A stretch of DNA of 64,000 nucleotides from Staphylotrichum longicolle (Eukaryota; Ascomycota; Sordariomycetes; Sordariales; Chaetomiaceae), in NCBI GenBank assembly GCA_019096155.1, contig JAHCVI010000006.1, positions 620,001 through 684,000 on the forward strand. Reading direction: 5' to 3'. A program made the translations under genes and the position numbers. Below are positions 1 through 11,700 of this stretch, in pieces. The first letter of the stretch is position 1, and every line of letters starts with the position of its first letter. The notes beneath the pieces are model-generated. The model saw nothing but the letters and a program-made list of their open reading frames with translations, searched no databases and was not told where the DNA came from.

Positions 1-370
1 TAGACGTGGAGCTTCGCATACTCGTCGTCCTGCTCCTGCAGGAGGCTGTAGATGAGCTGTGTCCGCACATAATTGCTGTTGCTGCAGAAGATCTGGCTCT
101 CCAGGAGCAGCTGGGAACAACGGGCAAGATCGTCCTCGTTCTCAATGTATTCGTCTCGCGCCTTGGAGGTCGACTCAAGCCATGAGCGCAGGGCCTCGTC
201 GAGCTGATCGGGGGTTGCGCAGGTCGAGGAGAGGATTCCAACCAAGCCTGCAAAGAAGCAATCGTCAGTCCTCTGGTCCAGATAAGAAAATTGTGGTTCC
301 ATATTGGATCCTCACCATCCCAGAATTTCTTCTCGCTCTCGGCGGACCAAGTATCGTGGGGTTCGGCCAT
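1..370 (-). CDS. Probable SPIN90/Ldb17-family (DUF2013) protein, 5' part only
   Basis: Partial gene cut by the window edge. The start ATG is at 370 on the minus strand. Exon 1 is 316-370, a GTGAG...CAG intron spans 248-315, and exon 2 runs from 247 off the window. The junction is phase 1 and gives an uninterrupted product of about 100 residues beginning MAEPHDTWSAESEKKFWDG. The helical stretch with SWLESTSKARDEYIE, then SNSNYVRTQLIYSLLQED, resembles what I recall of the N-terminus of fungal DUF2013 proteins. That family includes yeast Ldb17, fission yeast Dip1 and animal SPIN90, which activate Arp2/3 to seed linear actin filaments at endocytic sites. The splice model is well supported. The family call is from memory of the motif, and the diagnostic leucine-rich core lies outside the window. 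Confidence 0.6.
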   Translation of the reverse strand, partial: MAEPHDTWSAESEKKFWDGEDPIWNHNFLIWTRGLTIASLQAWLESSPRPAQPPISSTRPCAHGLSRPPRRETNTLRTRTILPVVPSCSWRARSSAATAIMCGHSSSTASCRSRTTSMRSSTS

Positions 371-1206
371 GTTCTCAGACGAACAGCACCAGCGCAGGGT
401 ATGGAGTCTCAATCATCACGGTGATGGACGGCACAGTCCGACAACATATGTGCCCGATTGTGTCTTTGAGATCGAAACGCCTGGTGATTTGGCCATCCGG
501 TGGGAAAGAATGGCGACTCGAGAGCAGCAGGGCATGTGCTCAGTCAGTCGGTCTGCCTTGCACGTTGGAGGGGTCGCTGTCGCTGGGCGATAGGTCAATG
601 GTCGGGGAAGGAGGACCCCAACTTTTGTCCTGCCACACCCTGCTGATACCATGACGCTTGTCCTGTTTGGGGGGTCGTTTCGTATGCACGGGCCAGTTAC
701 CCCACTGAACCCAGCATGACGTCGAAGGAGCTGCAATGCAACGATACCCTAAGGTGTAAGGTACCGTATTCCTCGGTTGATTTTACACTTGGAACCTCGA
801 TGCTGGAGAAAACAAATGTCGAGTTCTGCACTGCCTCTCTTCTACTTTGCTCTCCTCATATCTTTTTTTCTTTGTCCTCATTAGTTCATTGTCTTCTTTT
901 CGCTGTCCCCATTGTCCGACTGTTCCTCTCGTGTCGGTTACGAGTGATGCCGGACAAAGCGTCCTCATCCTGTGGCGATCAGACGACGGACCGGGATGCT
1001 GCTGGTGGCTTTACCGTGTAAAGTACAAAAACTGAACCGGGTATCAATTGGACATGCTATCGAGTATCACTGGGCTTAGCTGGAAACAAGCGGTTGTCCC
1101 CCAAGCCAGCCGCGCAGATCTAATCCCCTTCCAAAGAAGCCCCCCCCCCGAGTCTATGAGAAAGCCGACCTTGAAACGCCCACACCAAACTGCCCCCTTG
1201 ACCATT
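371..1206. other. Gene-free region upstream of the DUF2013-like gene
   Basis: This 836-base gap holds the promoter of the minus-strand gene starting at 370 and the 3' end of LRO1. No coding frame has codon use or splice sites that I trust. It has pyrimidine-rich runs at 835-910 and one copy of the motif TAAGGTACC at 757. Confidence 0.6.
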
Positions 1207-3141
1207 CTACTCTTCGTACACCTTTGCTTTGGCCGCGTACTCGTGGATGTTGCTGACGATATGATCTTCGATCGTATCCCCTCTGCCGGCGGCAATCTTT
1301 AGGATGAACTCGTTGAGATTCTGCCTCCCCAAAATGTCGACATGGTCCGCCGTGTTAGGCCCCCCGCGCGGATTGAAGCGTTCGGGTTCATGCGGCATCT
1401 CCACGACGGTTACCTTGACCTTTGCCGGATTATACCGCTTCATTTTCCATCCCGTGTTGCACATGTAGCCCGTGCTCATCAGATTGACGGTCCCGTCGCC
1501 CTCGCCCATGACAACGCCATGGTCGACCATCCCCTGCGTCAGGCCCGTGTCGATCGTCATGTTCAGGCTGGTAAGACTGCCGTGCTCGGGGGTTCGGTAG
1601 TAGTATCCTCGCTCCGTCGGCTTTCCCACGCCGTAGAAGCAGTAGATCCTCATGCTAGGCGCGAGCGGGAGTCGGGTTTCCAAGGGGTTGACCCACTTCA
1701 CCGGGTCGTCTTCGTTGGCCTGGACTTCGGCGGTCGTCTGGGCAACGCCCCAGGAGTAGCTCCCCTTGACTTGGTCCCTGTACCAATCCTCAGACGAGTC
1801 TAGCAAATACTCCATGGCATCATCCACTGTGAAGTTCCGCTCGGCAGCTGTCCAGTTCAGCCCGGGCCGGAAATTGAGGAACGAACCGTAGCTGTGCTCC
1901 TGGCCGGGTTGGTCGTCGGGCGCACCGTCGAGATCGCCCCAGATAGCATTGCCCCCTATCGGCAGCATGGAGGAGATCCCGGGCATGGCGCGGAAGATCT
2001 CGGCTCGCTCCGCCTTGCTCAGAAACTTCTCTAGCCCGTAGACAGCAAAGGCGTTCAGCTGAGCCGTGTCACGCATCTCGCCGGAAAGGATCGCCGAGAC
2101 ATCCTTGACAGCTCCTAGCATGCACCCGCTGACGTTGATCCATGACTCGATGTGCCTCTCCACCCAATCGTCGCCTCCTTTACCGCCGTGTTTGGAGGCA
2201 ACCCAGTGGAAGAAATAGAACACGACCTGGCTGCCCATGCTGTGGGATGTGAGCACAACCTTTCTGTTCTGTAGAAGAACTGCCATCTCAATATGCGCCT
2301 TCAACCGCGTGAAATAATGGTCTCGTCTCTCAAGATTCGGGTAGGCCAGCCGCCAGTCGTATGCTGCCGTGTATGAGTTGATCGGATCATAGCCCAACGA
2401 CGCCAGGTTTTCGAGGATCTTGTTCCAGATCCAATAGCCCGTGATGAAGAAGTCGGTAGCATCGAAGCCTTGCGCGGCACGCAGCTTGATCCCGGGCGGA
2501 TCCAGCCCGGTTTTCTTGTCGAGCATGACATGGGCCTTCCACGTCTCCTTGTCGAGGACCAGAGCCCTCATCATGCTCCAGCTGCCCCATAACCGCTTCC
2601 GAAAATAGGGAAGTGAGACGTTCGACGTCCCCCACGACTCAAGACCGGTGGATATGACTCCAGGCACCATCACCATAGGATGAAACGCAGAGAGGCCCTC
2701 GGAACGGGCCTTTTGGCCGACTGAAAAAGCGTCGTAACTCTCCAGGAAGTCGCGTTCGCCAATCTAGGGAGGATACCAAGAACATCAGCTCACAGGCCAC
2801 ACATGCATAGAGCGTTGTGACTTTACCACCAGCTCCCGCATGTCCTTCACCAGCCCCGCCGGGAGCACGTCGAAGAAACTGTCCATGCTCAGCTCCCCAA
2901 TTTCGGGGAAGTCTATCAGGTCATTGCTCTTGGCAAAGAAGCCGGCCGCTATGATGCCGCAAAGACTACCTAGGAGGAAGATGGCGGTGGTTTTGCGTTT
3001 GCGCGTCTTTGGCCGATGGTGGTGGATGATCTTGATCTTGGCACCGGACTTGTCGGCTCTCTCGGGGCTCTCGTCGCGAGGGGTTGGCGATTCGGAAGGC
3101 GTCTCCTGTTCAGGGACCCGCCGGCGGAGGGTGCTTGCCAT
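1207..3141 (-). CDS. LRO1: Phospholipid:diacylglycerol acyltransferase (PDAT)
   Basis: Makes triacylglycerol by moving an acyl chain from a phospholipid to diacylglycerol in the ER membrane. Two exons, 2827-3141 and 1207-2763, are joined across a 63-nt GTAAAG...TAG intron in phase 0, giving 623 residues, close to the yeast enzyme's length. Residues 1-50 are a basic, Pro/Ser-rich cytosolic tail. Residues about 51-70 form one membrane anchor ending in GIIAAGFFA. The LCAT-type alpha/beta-hydrolase domain follows: MVMVPG near residue 135, AAYDWRLAY near 239, and the nucleophile elbow SHSMG with Ser near 280. The catalytic Asp is probably in GDGTVNL and the His in DHVDILG. The start ATG was chosen because it precedes the basic tail and anchor; the longer open frame upstream has no ATG-supported homology. 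Highly confident. Confidence 0.95.
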
Positions 3142-4034
3142 TTTGAGGTTCGAGGGCACGATATCGTTTCGATCGAGTTGCGTGTGTGGGCGAGTATGTG
3201 GGCAGGTATCCCAGGGTTCCGAATGGCGTCTCCTCTCTGGTGTTTGGCAGGCCCGAATCAGCCGAATCAGCCGCGGTCGCTGGCGTGCGCTTTCGACATC
3301 TGCTATTCCACCTACTCCGCCCCTGAGCAAGCAGATGGAGTTTCGGGGCCTGGTGTTGAAGCTCGGAGAAAAATTACCACCACGTGTCGTGCAAGGGCAA
3401 CAGCGGACCTCGCCGTGTGTTGGTTTCGGAAACAGCCCCCCTTGGCTGTCCCGTCTTTGAGCAAGGGTACTGGTGACGTCTACGACTCCACAAGGGCTTC
3501 AATACACCCCTGAAGAAGAACCCAAGGTCTCCTCAAAATGATCACTAATAAAGCCCAGCTTAGCAATACGTTGTTTTGCAAGTAGATTTTTTAAAAGGGG
3601 AAAATCTCAAGACAATACTGAGCTGTTTATCCAGCATCCGTTGCTCGACATCATCCATGCTTGAGATGATGGGGGGTTGGTTCCAGGGACATCTGACCCA
3701 TGCTTCAGCACGGGCCCACCAAGCTGAGAGCCCTGGAACTTCCCGCACCAATTGCAACGTGTTTCGTCTGACGGTTTTGCATGTGAAAGTTCGATGACGG
3801 CAGCCTTCCAGGTGCCATCTGATCTCTAGTTCCGCATCTCGTCCCACATTCCGGTCCCGCATTTCAGCCCCAAGCCTTGTCTCAGATCCACGGACAGCAC
3901 TTACAGCAGCTTCACCACTCTTCAGTGTTTCTCAGCCTCAGCCTCGCCAGCAGAATCTCTCACTCGTACTCCGCTTCCATCTCCCTTGGGTCCAACTGCA
4001 CAACGCATCCGGACCGGTCAACTAGTCTGCACCT
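3142..4034. other. Divergent promoter region between LRO1 and NAA30
   Basis: An 893-base gap between two divergently transcribed genes. It contains pyrimidine-rich stretches just upstream of NAA30 (about 3880-4020), typical of fungal 5' leaders. No coding exon or RNA gene is seen. Confidence 0.6.
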
Positions 4035-4705
4035 ATGGCAGCCGCCGCCCCTTCGACGCGCGGGGATGCTGAATCAGCCCGCAAAGAAGAGCTCCCCGGC
4101 GAGCTGAACTACATCCAATACCAACACTCTCTCGAGGCACAGTACCTACCGGCCATCCGCGCGTTGATCTCCAAAGACCTGAGCGAGCCCTACAGCATCT
4201 ATGTTTATCGCTACTTCCTCTACCAATGGGGGCACCTCTGCTACATGGTTTGTCTCGCCGCCCAGCGTTCCCCTCCCGACACGCTGTGCTGACCCAGTTC
4301 CCCTCGATCCAGGCGCTGAACCCCACCGACTCTTCGCTCATCGGCGTCGTAGTGTGCAAGCTCGAGATGCACTCTTCTCACTCCGCCCCGACCCTGCGCG
4401 GGTACATCGCCATGCTCGCCGTCTCCGCCGCATACCGAGGCCACGGGGTGGCCACCGCGCTCGTCAAGATGGCCATTGACGCTATGGCCAAGCGCAACGC
4501 AGACGAGATTGTGCTCGAGACAGAAGAGACGAACATACCCGCCATGAGGCTGTACGAGCGGCTCGGCTTCCTGAGATCTAAGAAACTGCACAGATACTAC
4601 CTGAACGGGAACAGCGCCTACCGCCTGGTGCTGCTTCTCAAGTCGCCTGATTCGGATGGCGCCACAGATCTGGGACTTGATGAGGATGACTCTGCTTTGC
4701 GGTAG
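4035..4705 (+). CDS. NAA30: NatC catalytic subunit, N-alpha-acetyltransferase 30 (Mak3)
   Basis: Acetylates N-termini such as Met-Leu, Met-Ile and Met-Phe as the catalytic subunit of NatC, on the ribosome. Exon 1 is 4035-4247 and exon 2 is 4313-4705, separated by a 65-nt intron with the weak donor GTTTGT and acceptor CCAG; the product has 201 residues. The fold is a GNAT domain. The N-terminal ELNYIQYQHSLEAQYLPAI and the following EPYSIYVYRYFLYQW are typical of Mak3. IAMLAVSAAYRGHGVATAL carries the acetyl-CoA loop R-G-H-G-V-A. VLETEETNIPAMRLYERLGF is the classic C-terminal GNAT strand-helix. The acidic tail (DLGLDEDDSAL) is fungal. The gene ends 467 nt from the convergent DUF1917 gene. Identity is well supported by motif order. 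Confidence 0.93.
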
Positions 4706-5171
4706 GGGGCAGGGGCGTCTCCTCTCGAGGGAGTCAGCAAACATATCCAAATCATCGGCGTTCTCGGCTCGTCTCACTCGAGTGCGAGGTACCACCCCAG
4801 CCGTTACATCCGAGCATGCGGTCTTGTTGATGGAGCTACTAGGGACCGGCCGGAGGGATCCTGTTAGGGTTTCATCCAGAACTCACAGCGTCCGAGAGCC
4901 AGAAGCCGACACTCCCAGGCCCATTATGTCTCATCAACCCGGTCTAGGGCGGACCATGGCACTCGTCCGGCTCCGGGGAGGTCCGGAAACATGAAGATGA
5001 GCCACGCTGCAGAATCGATGCGCCCCCGGTGTCTACCGTGGTCAGCATCCGGGGAGTGAAGACACCGGGATTTATCTCATCTTTTGAGTCTACGTCTTCA
5101 TCCTTAATGTCTACATGTGATGTAGGGGTATCTTCGTCAAGTTAAAGAAATATCGCAAACACATTCCAGCT
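4706..5171. other. Convergent 3' region between NAA30 and the DUF1917 gene
   Basis: A 466-base gap containing the two 3' untranslated regions. It is locally A/T-richer near 5090-5160, as expected for polyadenylation zones. No gene is seen. Confidence 0.6.
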
Positions 5172-6254
5172 CTAGGATTCCCGGAGCATATCATGACTCC
5201 CTGAAGCGAGCATCTTAATGTACCCGAAGATCTCGTTGGAAGAGTACTGCCCTTGTTAGTACCAGTGCTCTAGGCCTCTTGTGGACGGTGGCAGTTGGCG
5301 ACTTCGACTTACCATAGACGCACCAATCCCCCACTCATTCCCCCCGTAAATCCCAAGCTCCGTCCACGCATCTAAAAAAACAGAACCACAGTAAGCATCC
5401 CTCCCAACCACACCCCTTATGACATTGGCAAGCACTCACCAGACTTGTAGTAAATCTGCCTCCCCTCAGGCCTCACCAACTCCAGCTCCCTCATCCGCCC
5501 CAGCACCCTCGCCACATCCTCCTTATCCCTAAAGTCCCTCGTGTACACGCACACAAGCCTCGCCTTGCCCGACTCGATTCGCGTCTCCACCTTGGCCACA
5601 GTTCCCAACCCCCCTTCCGCGGTGGCTCGCGCCACCTTCCCCCACACCTCATTCACCTGCCCGGGCTCGGGGAACAGCATCCACTTGCCCGTCACGACGT
5701 GGCACGCGCCCGCGAGCGCCTTGAGGTCCGCCACCGCCTCGCGCCGCTCGGCGGCCACGTCCCGCTGGGCTTTTGCGGCGCCGCCTCCTCCCCTACCTCC
5801 GGCGGCGGTGGTGGTCATCTTCTCGAACTGGGCGAAGAGAGCGAGCCGCTCGGCGCCGCCCTTGCGGAACTGGGCGAGCAGCGGGGCCCGGGCGGGAGGG
5901 TGGAAGGGGTTGGCGATCCAGATCCAGTCGAGGCCCGGGCGCCAGTCGGTGGTGGCGGGCGGGAGGCGGGCGAGGAAGGCTGGGATGGATTCGGTGAGCT
6001 GGCGGGCGGAGGGGCAGGTCTCGTAGGGGTTGTGCTGGTGTGGGGTGGTGGTGGTGGTGGCGCTGGGGGGGGTTTGGTGGTGGGTTGTGATGGTGCTGGG
6101 GTGGTGGTCCCACCAAGATACGACATCGAAGGAGGCGACGCGGGCTTCGAGGGCCGAGACGGTTTCTTCATCGCCTGGGATGGGTGAGTGGGATGGTTTG
6201 TTGGGGCGGTTTAGTGGCAGGGGACTTACCGTAGAAATCCGAGTCAGAGTCCAT
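5172..6254 (-). CDS. Bles03/UPF0696-type DUF1917 protein
   Basis: Function unknown; homologues include human C11orf68/BLES03, which has an eIF4E-like fold. Four exons on the minus strand: 6230-6254, 5440-6174, 5313-5371 and 5172-5246. All junctions are GT-AG and in phase, giving 297 residues. The very short first exon encodes MDSDSDFY plus one base. Supporting motifs are FDVVSWWDHH near the N-terminus, DWIWIANPF, TGKWMLFPEPGQVNEVW (the most family-typical block), RLVCVYTRDFRDKEDV, and the C-terminal IYYKSDAWTELGIYGGNEWG followed by YSSNEIF. A Thr/His/Pro-rich low-complexity stretch lies near residues 40-60. The start is set by the short first exon, whose donor GTAAGT is strong. It shares a 495-base divergent promoter with DPH7. 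The family call is firm; the role is not known. Confidence 0.86.
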
Positions 6255-6749
6255 TGTGGATGATGTGTGTTTTGTTTTTATTTTGCTGGGATTCTGGTTG
6301 AGTGAATCTCTGAGTTCATCTCGCTCTCTGAAAGGTCGAGTTCGAGATCTGAGTGTTGGAGGGTTGACTGCGGGAAGTGCCAGTTATCTTGAATCACACA
6401 AAATCCACAAGCGTCAGGGCAAACGCAGACCATCGGCAACCAGCCGAAACAATGGCATGTGTGTCGATACAGAGTTCAAAATCCAGCTCACTGATAACAG
6501 CCCTTCCTTTCAAGTCTCCTTGCACTTCAAACTTGAGTGGGCCGGCAACAGGGTCCTCCAAGTTCAGTTGTTGAAGGACAGGAATGGACCAATCCAAAAT
6601 TGTGGAAGAATTGTTAAGACTCCAGAAAAAGTAGGTTGCAGCATTGAACCTTCCTGTCCGATTTCAAGCATTCTCAACCACCCGCCTCCGAGCCAGTTTA
6701 ACTACATAATTTTTTTTTGTCACGCCATCTGGCTGGCCACTCTGATAAA
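6255..6749. other. Divergent promoter region, DUF1917 gene / DPH7
   Basis: A 495-base gap between divergent starts. It holds a short T-run at 6710-6718 just before the DPH7 start. No coding exon is supported. Confidence 0.55.
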
Positions 6750-8052
6750 ATGGGAGAGGAAGAAGGGAAGTTGGTTCGGTCTCTCAAATCCCAGATTCTG
6801 GACCTTCCACCCAGTTGTGTGGAGTTCTGCCCTGCGTTCCCCTCCTACTTCCTGGTCGGGACATACTCCTTGCAACCGGAGAGCGCCGGGCAGAGCAGGC
6901 CAGATGCAGACATCGATGCAGGCCCAGACGAGGAGAGCGATGACCAGCCCGCGGCGCCGAAGCAGCCGCAGAGCCGCAACGGCAGTATTGTCGCCTTTAA
7001 GCTGTCGGATGGAGTGATGTGAGTCTCGGCCATGTCTAATATTCACCATGAGCCTGGCTAACTCCAGCGCCAGAACGCACGTCCAGACCGTACCCCAGCC
7101 CTCGGCCCTTCTGGACCTCCGATTCAATCCTCATGAAGGCAGTCGTGACATCTGTGCTGTCGTCTCAAGCACGGCCACCCTGGCCTTGTTTAGGCTGGCC
7201 CCGAGTGAGGAGCAGCCCCTGAAGCACTTGAACACGATGGACATTGCAACCATGTCTCGTGGCGAGATTGAGCCCTCCCCAGGGGAAGAGATTCTGTTCC
7301 TTTCATTTGGGTGGCACCCATCACGGGCAGACATGATGGCTATCACCACATCGACTGGGCACGTGTACCTTGTGCGCCTTTCTACGTTTGATGGAGACTG
7401 GGAGCTCAGCCCAGAGCCGGTCATTACGCACATGCTTGAGACTTGGTGTGTGGCCATCTCCCCCGTCCCCGCGACCCCGGAGCAGTGTGGTGTTGAGTCG
7501 TCGTTCAGAGTGTATTCCGGTGGCGACGACTCCAAGCTGCGCTTTCGGTCGTGCAACTGGAACTGGGACAATGGAACACTCGCCGAATCGCTCCCTGCGC
7601 TCGAGTCTCGAGGTCATGATGCTGGAGTCACAGCAATCCTACCTCTGTTGAGGCAAGAAGACGGCCACGAGCTTGTGGTTACCGGAAGCTATGACGAACA
7701 CATCCGACTGTTTTCGGTGCCTCCCTTTGGCAAGCCCAAAAGCCTGGCTGAGAGCGTCCTCGGCGGAGGGGTTTGGCGTCTCAACTTGGTTGACCTGGAC
7801 ACGAAGCCCAGCCAAAACTACAATTGGCGGGCGAGGATACTGGCTTCTTGTATGCATGCAGGTACTCGGGTTGTTGAGCTCTTGAAGACGGCGGATGATG
7901 AGTATCAATTCCGGGTCCTTGGCAGGTTTGAGGAACACAAGAGCATGAACTATGGCAGTGATTTCCAGCCAGGGTGGAAAGACAAGTTGTCAGTGGTATC
8001 AACTAGCTTCTACGACAAGCTGTTGTGTTTGTGGGAGTTTGACTTGGTGTGA
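6750..8052 (+). CDS. DPH7: WD40 protein, diphthine methyltransferase Dph7 (Rrt2)
   Basis: Removes the methyl ester from the diphthine intermediate on eEF2 His during diphthamide synthesis, in the cytosol. Exon 1 is 6750-7018 and exon 2 is 7068-8052, with a 49-nt intron (GTGAGT, CTAAC branch, CAG); the product has 417 residues. It opens with LDLPPSCVEFCPAFPSYFLVGTY, the typical first beta-propeller strand of this family. Later blades include LSFGWHP, VYSGGDDSKLRFR, and GSYDEHIRLF. The family hallmark GGGVWRLNL and then ASCMHAGTRVVEL follow, and the last blade is SFYDKLLCLWEF. An acidic/Gln insert at residues 52-74 is probably a loop. The ATG at 6750 is the first in frame; the frame is open to 6717 but without another ATG. 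Confident. Confidence 0.9.
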
Positions 8053-8750
8053 ATTGAAGAGAGACGCATTGAGATTTTTCGCGGTGCGTTGATTTTGTAT
8101 GCCTGGCTTTGTTCACAGAAACTGTGGAAGGGGATGGGAACTGGGCAATTCTACAATTGGCAGTTGGCAGAGATGCACCGAACACCGAGACAAAGGACCC
8201 CTGACCGAGGTGTGACGCAAGACCCTCACCGCCGCCTGAAACGCCTAGAGCAGCCAGGCGAGCCAGGCACTGCTGCCCCGCGCTAATCCAGAAGCAGCCC
8301 CGATGCAGTTCGCGCCTGAGCGCGCCTGACATGGATGGCTCGCAGCCCACAGCGCGGTGGGGACCGACTTTAATTGTCCCATGCGATGCCTGCGGGTTGA
8401 CTCGATCCAGAAAGCGGCATGACAACTGGCAGTCGCCGAACACTGCAAAAGAAATTGCCAGCACGAACACCTCACAAGTGCCACCACGCAGGGCAAGCTC
8501 GGCACAGCTTACCTTGGGTAGCCTATTCTTCCAGGCGGTCGAACAGCGGGTTTTCCTCCTCGGCAACCCTTCTTCCGCAAGTAATATTCATAAGGTACCC
8601 ATTACCTTCAGCAACCTTCGTCAGTGCTTCCACCGTGCACCCGCCAACACGTGCCCTATGATTTGCGACTGAGAGCTCTGCTGCACTTTGGTGGCCACTG
8701 GCCTTTTGGCAACTCGAGCAGCTCGCCCTTCGAGATCATCATCCTCCATC
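8053..8750. other. Intergenic region DPH7 - MSN5
   Basis: A 698-base gap. It contains the DPH7 3' end and the MSN5 promoter, including one TAAGGTACC motif at 8591. No gene is seen. Confidence 0.55.
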
Positions 8751-11700
8751 ATGGAAACGGTAGCAGCGAACGGGACATCTGGGGCCGCCGCTGGGGATGG
8801 CGGTGAGGCCATCCTCTCAAAAATCCACGAGGCCCTCAAAGTCGTCCACAGCCCCTACTCGCCCAACCAGGCCCGGCAAGAGGCCCAGGCCTTTTTCGAA
8901 AACGTCAAGACCCTCCCCGAAGCACCCTCTCACGGCTTCACCCTCGCATTCAACAAACCCCAAGAACCTATCGTTCGCCACTATGGCCTGTCGCTCCTCG
9001 AGCACGCGGTGAAACACAGATGGGAGGAATACAGCCCGGAGCACCGGGAATATCTGCGCACATGGGTGCTCCAGCTGGCCGAGACGGTCTCTGCCGAAGA
9101 CCCGTCGTATCTGAGGAACAAGATTGCCCAGCTCTGGGTCGACGTGGCCAAGCGTGCTTGGGTCGCGAGCTGGATGGACATGGATCATTTGCTGGTCAGT
9201 CTCTGGCGCGGTTCAGACTCGCTTGTCCACAAGCAGTTTGTTCTCCAGATCCTCGAGACGCTCTCGGACGAGATCTTCAACGGAGACGACGCTATCGTCG
9301 CCCTCCGCGAGGGAGCGTTGAGCAAGGCGTGCGTCGAGATCTTCACCCCGGCCGGCATCCTGGCGGAGTCGTTCCCCAACCGCCAATCTGGCCCAGAAGT
9401 GCGGTGTGAGGGCGACGGGTGGCTCAGTAGAGTATCGCAACTCATTGGCGAGTGCCTTAGCGGGCGCCTCGAGCAGAGCGAAGATGTCCGGACATGTGCG
9501 GTCAAGGCACTCAACGTCCTCAACTCGGTTGTTCCATGGGCTATTCCTAAGGCGTTGTCTGCCGTCGGCTGTCGGGCCGTCATGTGCAACGCGCTCGCTG
9601 CCCCAAGTGTTCCTGTACAAAAGGTTCGTTGGTGTCCTCGACGTGACCCAATGTATGGTTGTATTGACTGTGTTTCAAGGCTGCTCTTGAGGCCCTGCAT
9701 TCTCTGTACAGCCGTTCGAGCTTCACCGAGGAAGAATTTGTCGACCTGGTTGTGCCCATGTACAGCGAAGTCATGGTGGATCTCTTCAGGCGACTGTTCG
9801 AGTGGTCAGTCGTGGATGCCGAGGACATTGACGACGACAAGTACCAATTTGCCAAGAAGTTCTCTGAGGTGAGTAGCTTCTCAACTTTGCCCCTTGCTGT
9901 GGCATGTTATCTCTGACAGTCGCAGATGCTCTGCTCTCTGGGCAACTATTTGGACAGGAAATTCGGCGCCATCCCACCCCAAACCAACATCCAAGCGTTC
10001 CTGGGACTCCTGATGCAAGTAGCGCAAAGCCAAAGCCTCGTTGTTTCCATCCCCATTCTTCTCAGCTGGACGCGCCTCCTGTCTCACCGCTCACTCGGCC
10101 CGGCAGCTGCCGAGATGCCCTTCATTGTCAACCTGCTTGAGCTGTGCAGCGGCCGCTTGATTCGTTACGAAAGCTTCCCGGAGGACACAACGGATCCCGT
10201 TTACGTTCTCCTGGTTGAGGATACGGACACCATCCCTGAGCGACATGCTTTCCTCGGCAACTACCGCCGGTATTGCTGTACCATCATTGAGAGTATTGTT
10301 CATCTCAAAATGTCCGATGCATTTTCGCATATCTTGGGGCGGGCAGAAGTTGCTCTGAACACCCTTTACGACGGCCAGCCTCCTCTCAACCGTGAGTTTC
10401 TAGGAGTCCAAAATCCCGAGGTAAGAAGCTAACATGTGTATTAGCTGCAAATTACTCTAAAGTTTCGTTGCCTGTGTTGACGGTCGATGCCCATGCAACA
10501 GTCATTGAGGCTGCTCTGAAAGGCTACGACAAATGGAGATCGTCGCGCAACCGGACACCGGAGGAGGTATGTTGCAACTCACGGGTGGAACCGGCGCGGA
10601 CTCTAACATCGGTGCAGAAACAGCAAGCATCGGCCGTCGAGAATCATTTCGAAAAGTGGTGCGGTCAACTCCTTGAGATGAAGTTTGAGGTAGGCCTCGC
10701 GAGCGCCCTTTCCATCTATCTGACTATTGACACTGGCCCAGGATCCTCTGATACGCAAGCGGATACTGCAACTTCTTGTGACCTTTTCAACCCGGGCGCT
10801 CGATTCGCACCCAGCAATCATGCTCAAAGTGCTTGAGCACATCCTGATGACATGGCCAGCTCTTCAACCAGAGCACAGGCTCTTCAATGATGCGATTAGA
10901 GATCTTCAGACCGAAAGCATGGTTGAGCTGCAACGACTGGCTTCAAAGATGCCCGATCCCCTTCTTGTAAGCCACGTGCACCCTTTAGTGAAGCCCGTAG
11001 GCTGACCGCAGCGGATAGGACGTGTACGACCAACTAGAAGCGAAAGTCCAGGAGATGATTGCCTCGGGGACTCTCGACGAGAAGCGTCAGGTAGCGTACC
11101 AGAGCTTTCTCTTCATCATCATGTAAGTCCACCTTCATGGCTGCAGAATCATTGGCCTCCTTGAACCGGACCACTAACTATCGCAGCCACCGGGCTACTC
11201 GGATTGATCCAGCTGTACGCCTGTCAAAACTCACCGCGTTCATCGAGCCGGTGAAGGATCAGTGGAAAAATGAAAATCTGAAACAAGCCCTCGGTTCGTA
11301 CAACGGTTTTTGCGAGCTACTGGCTCTGGACAAGGTGCAAAAGTACTTGACCCAGCGCCGGGTCCATGAGATCGCCGACTGGGGCTCGACGGAACTCGAT
11401 GCCGAAGGTCTCGCGCTGCAGGCGGAGCTGGAACACCGACAAACGGTACGTTGAACAGGCCACAGTCGCATCACTTCCTGTCCTGACACATATAGGTTCT
11501 GCCACTTCGGGTGACCAAGTCTTTCTTGACCTACTCGGTTGAAAGGATAGAGAAGAACTCGGCGCCTTACCAAGCATCATGCACTCTTTGGCAAGACGGG
11601 TTCCAACTCATTCTGCCAGAGCTGCTCAAGTTCCTAAGGTTCGTGTTTCGTCACTTCTGGTGATTCGACCTTGACGCTGACTCCCGCTCAGCTATGCCCA

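Noticed and set aside
5815..6171. 118-codon Pro/Thr-rich minus-strand frame in the DUF1917 gene
   Set aside because: It is an alternative frame of exon 2; the chosen frame carries WIWIANPF and TGKWMLF and has consistent splice phases.
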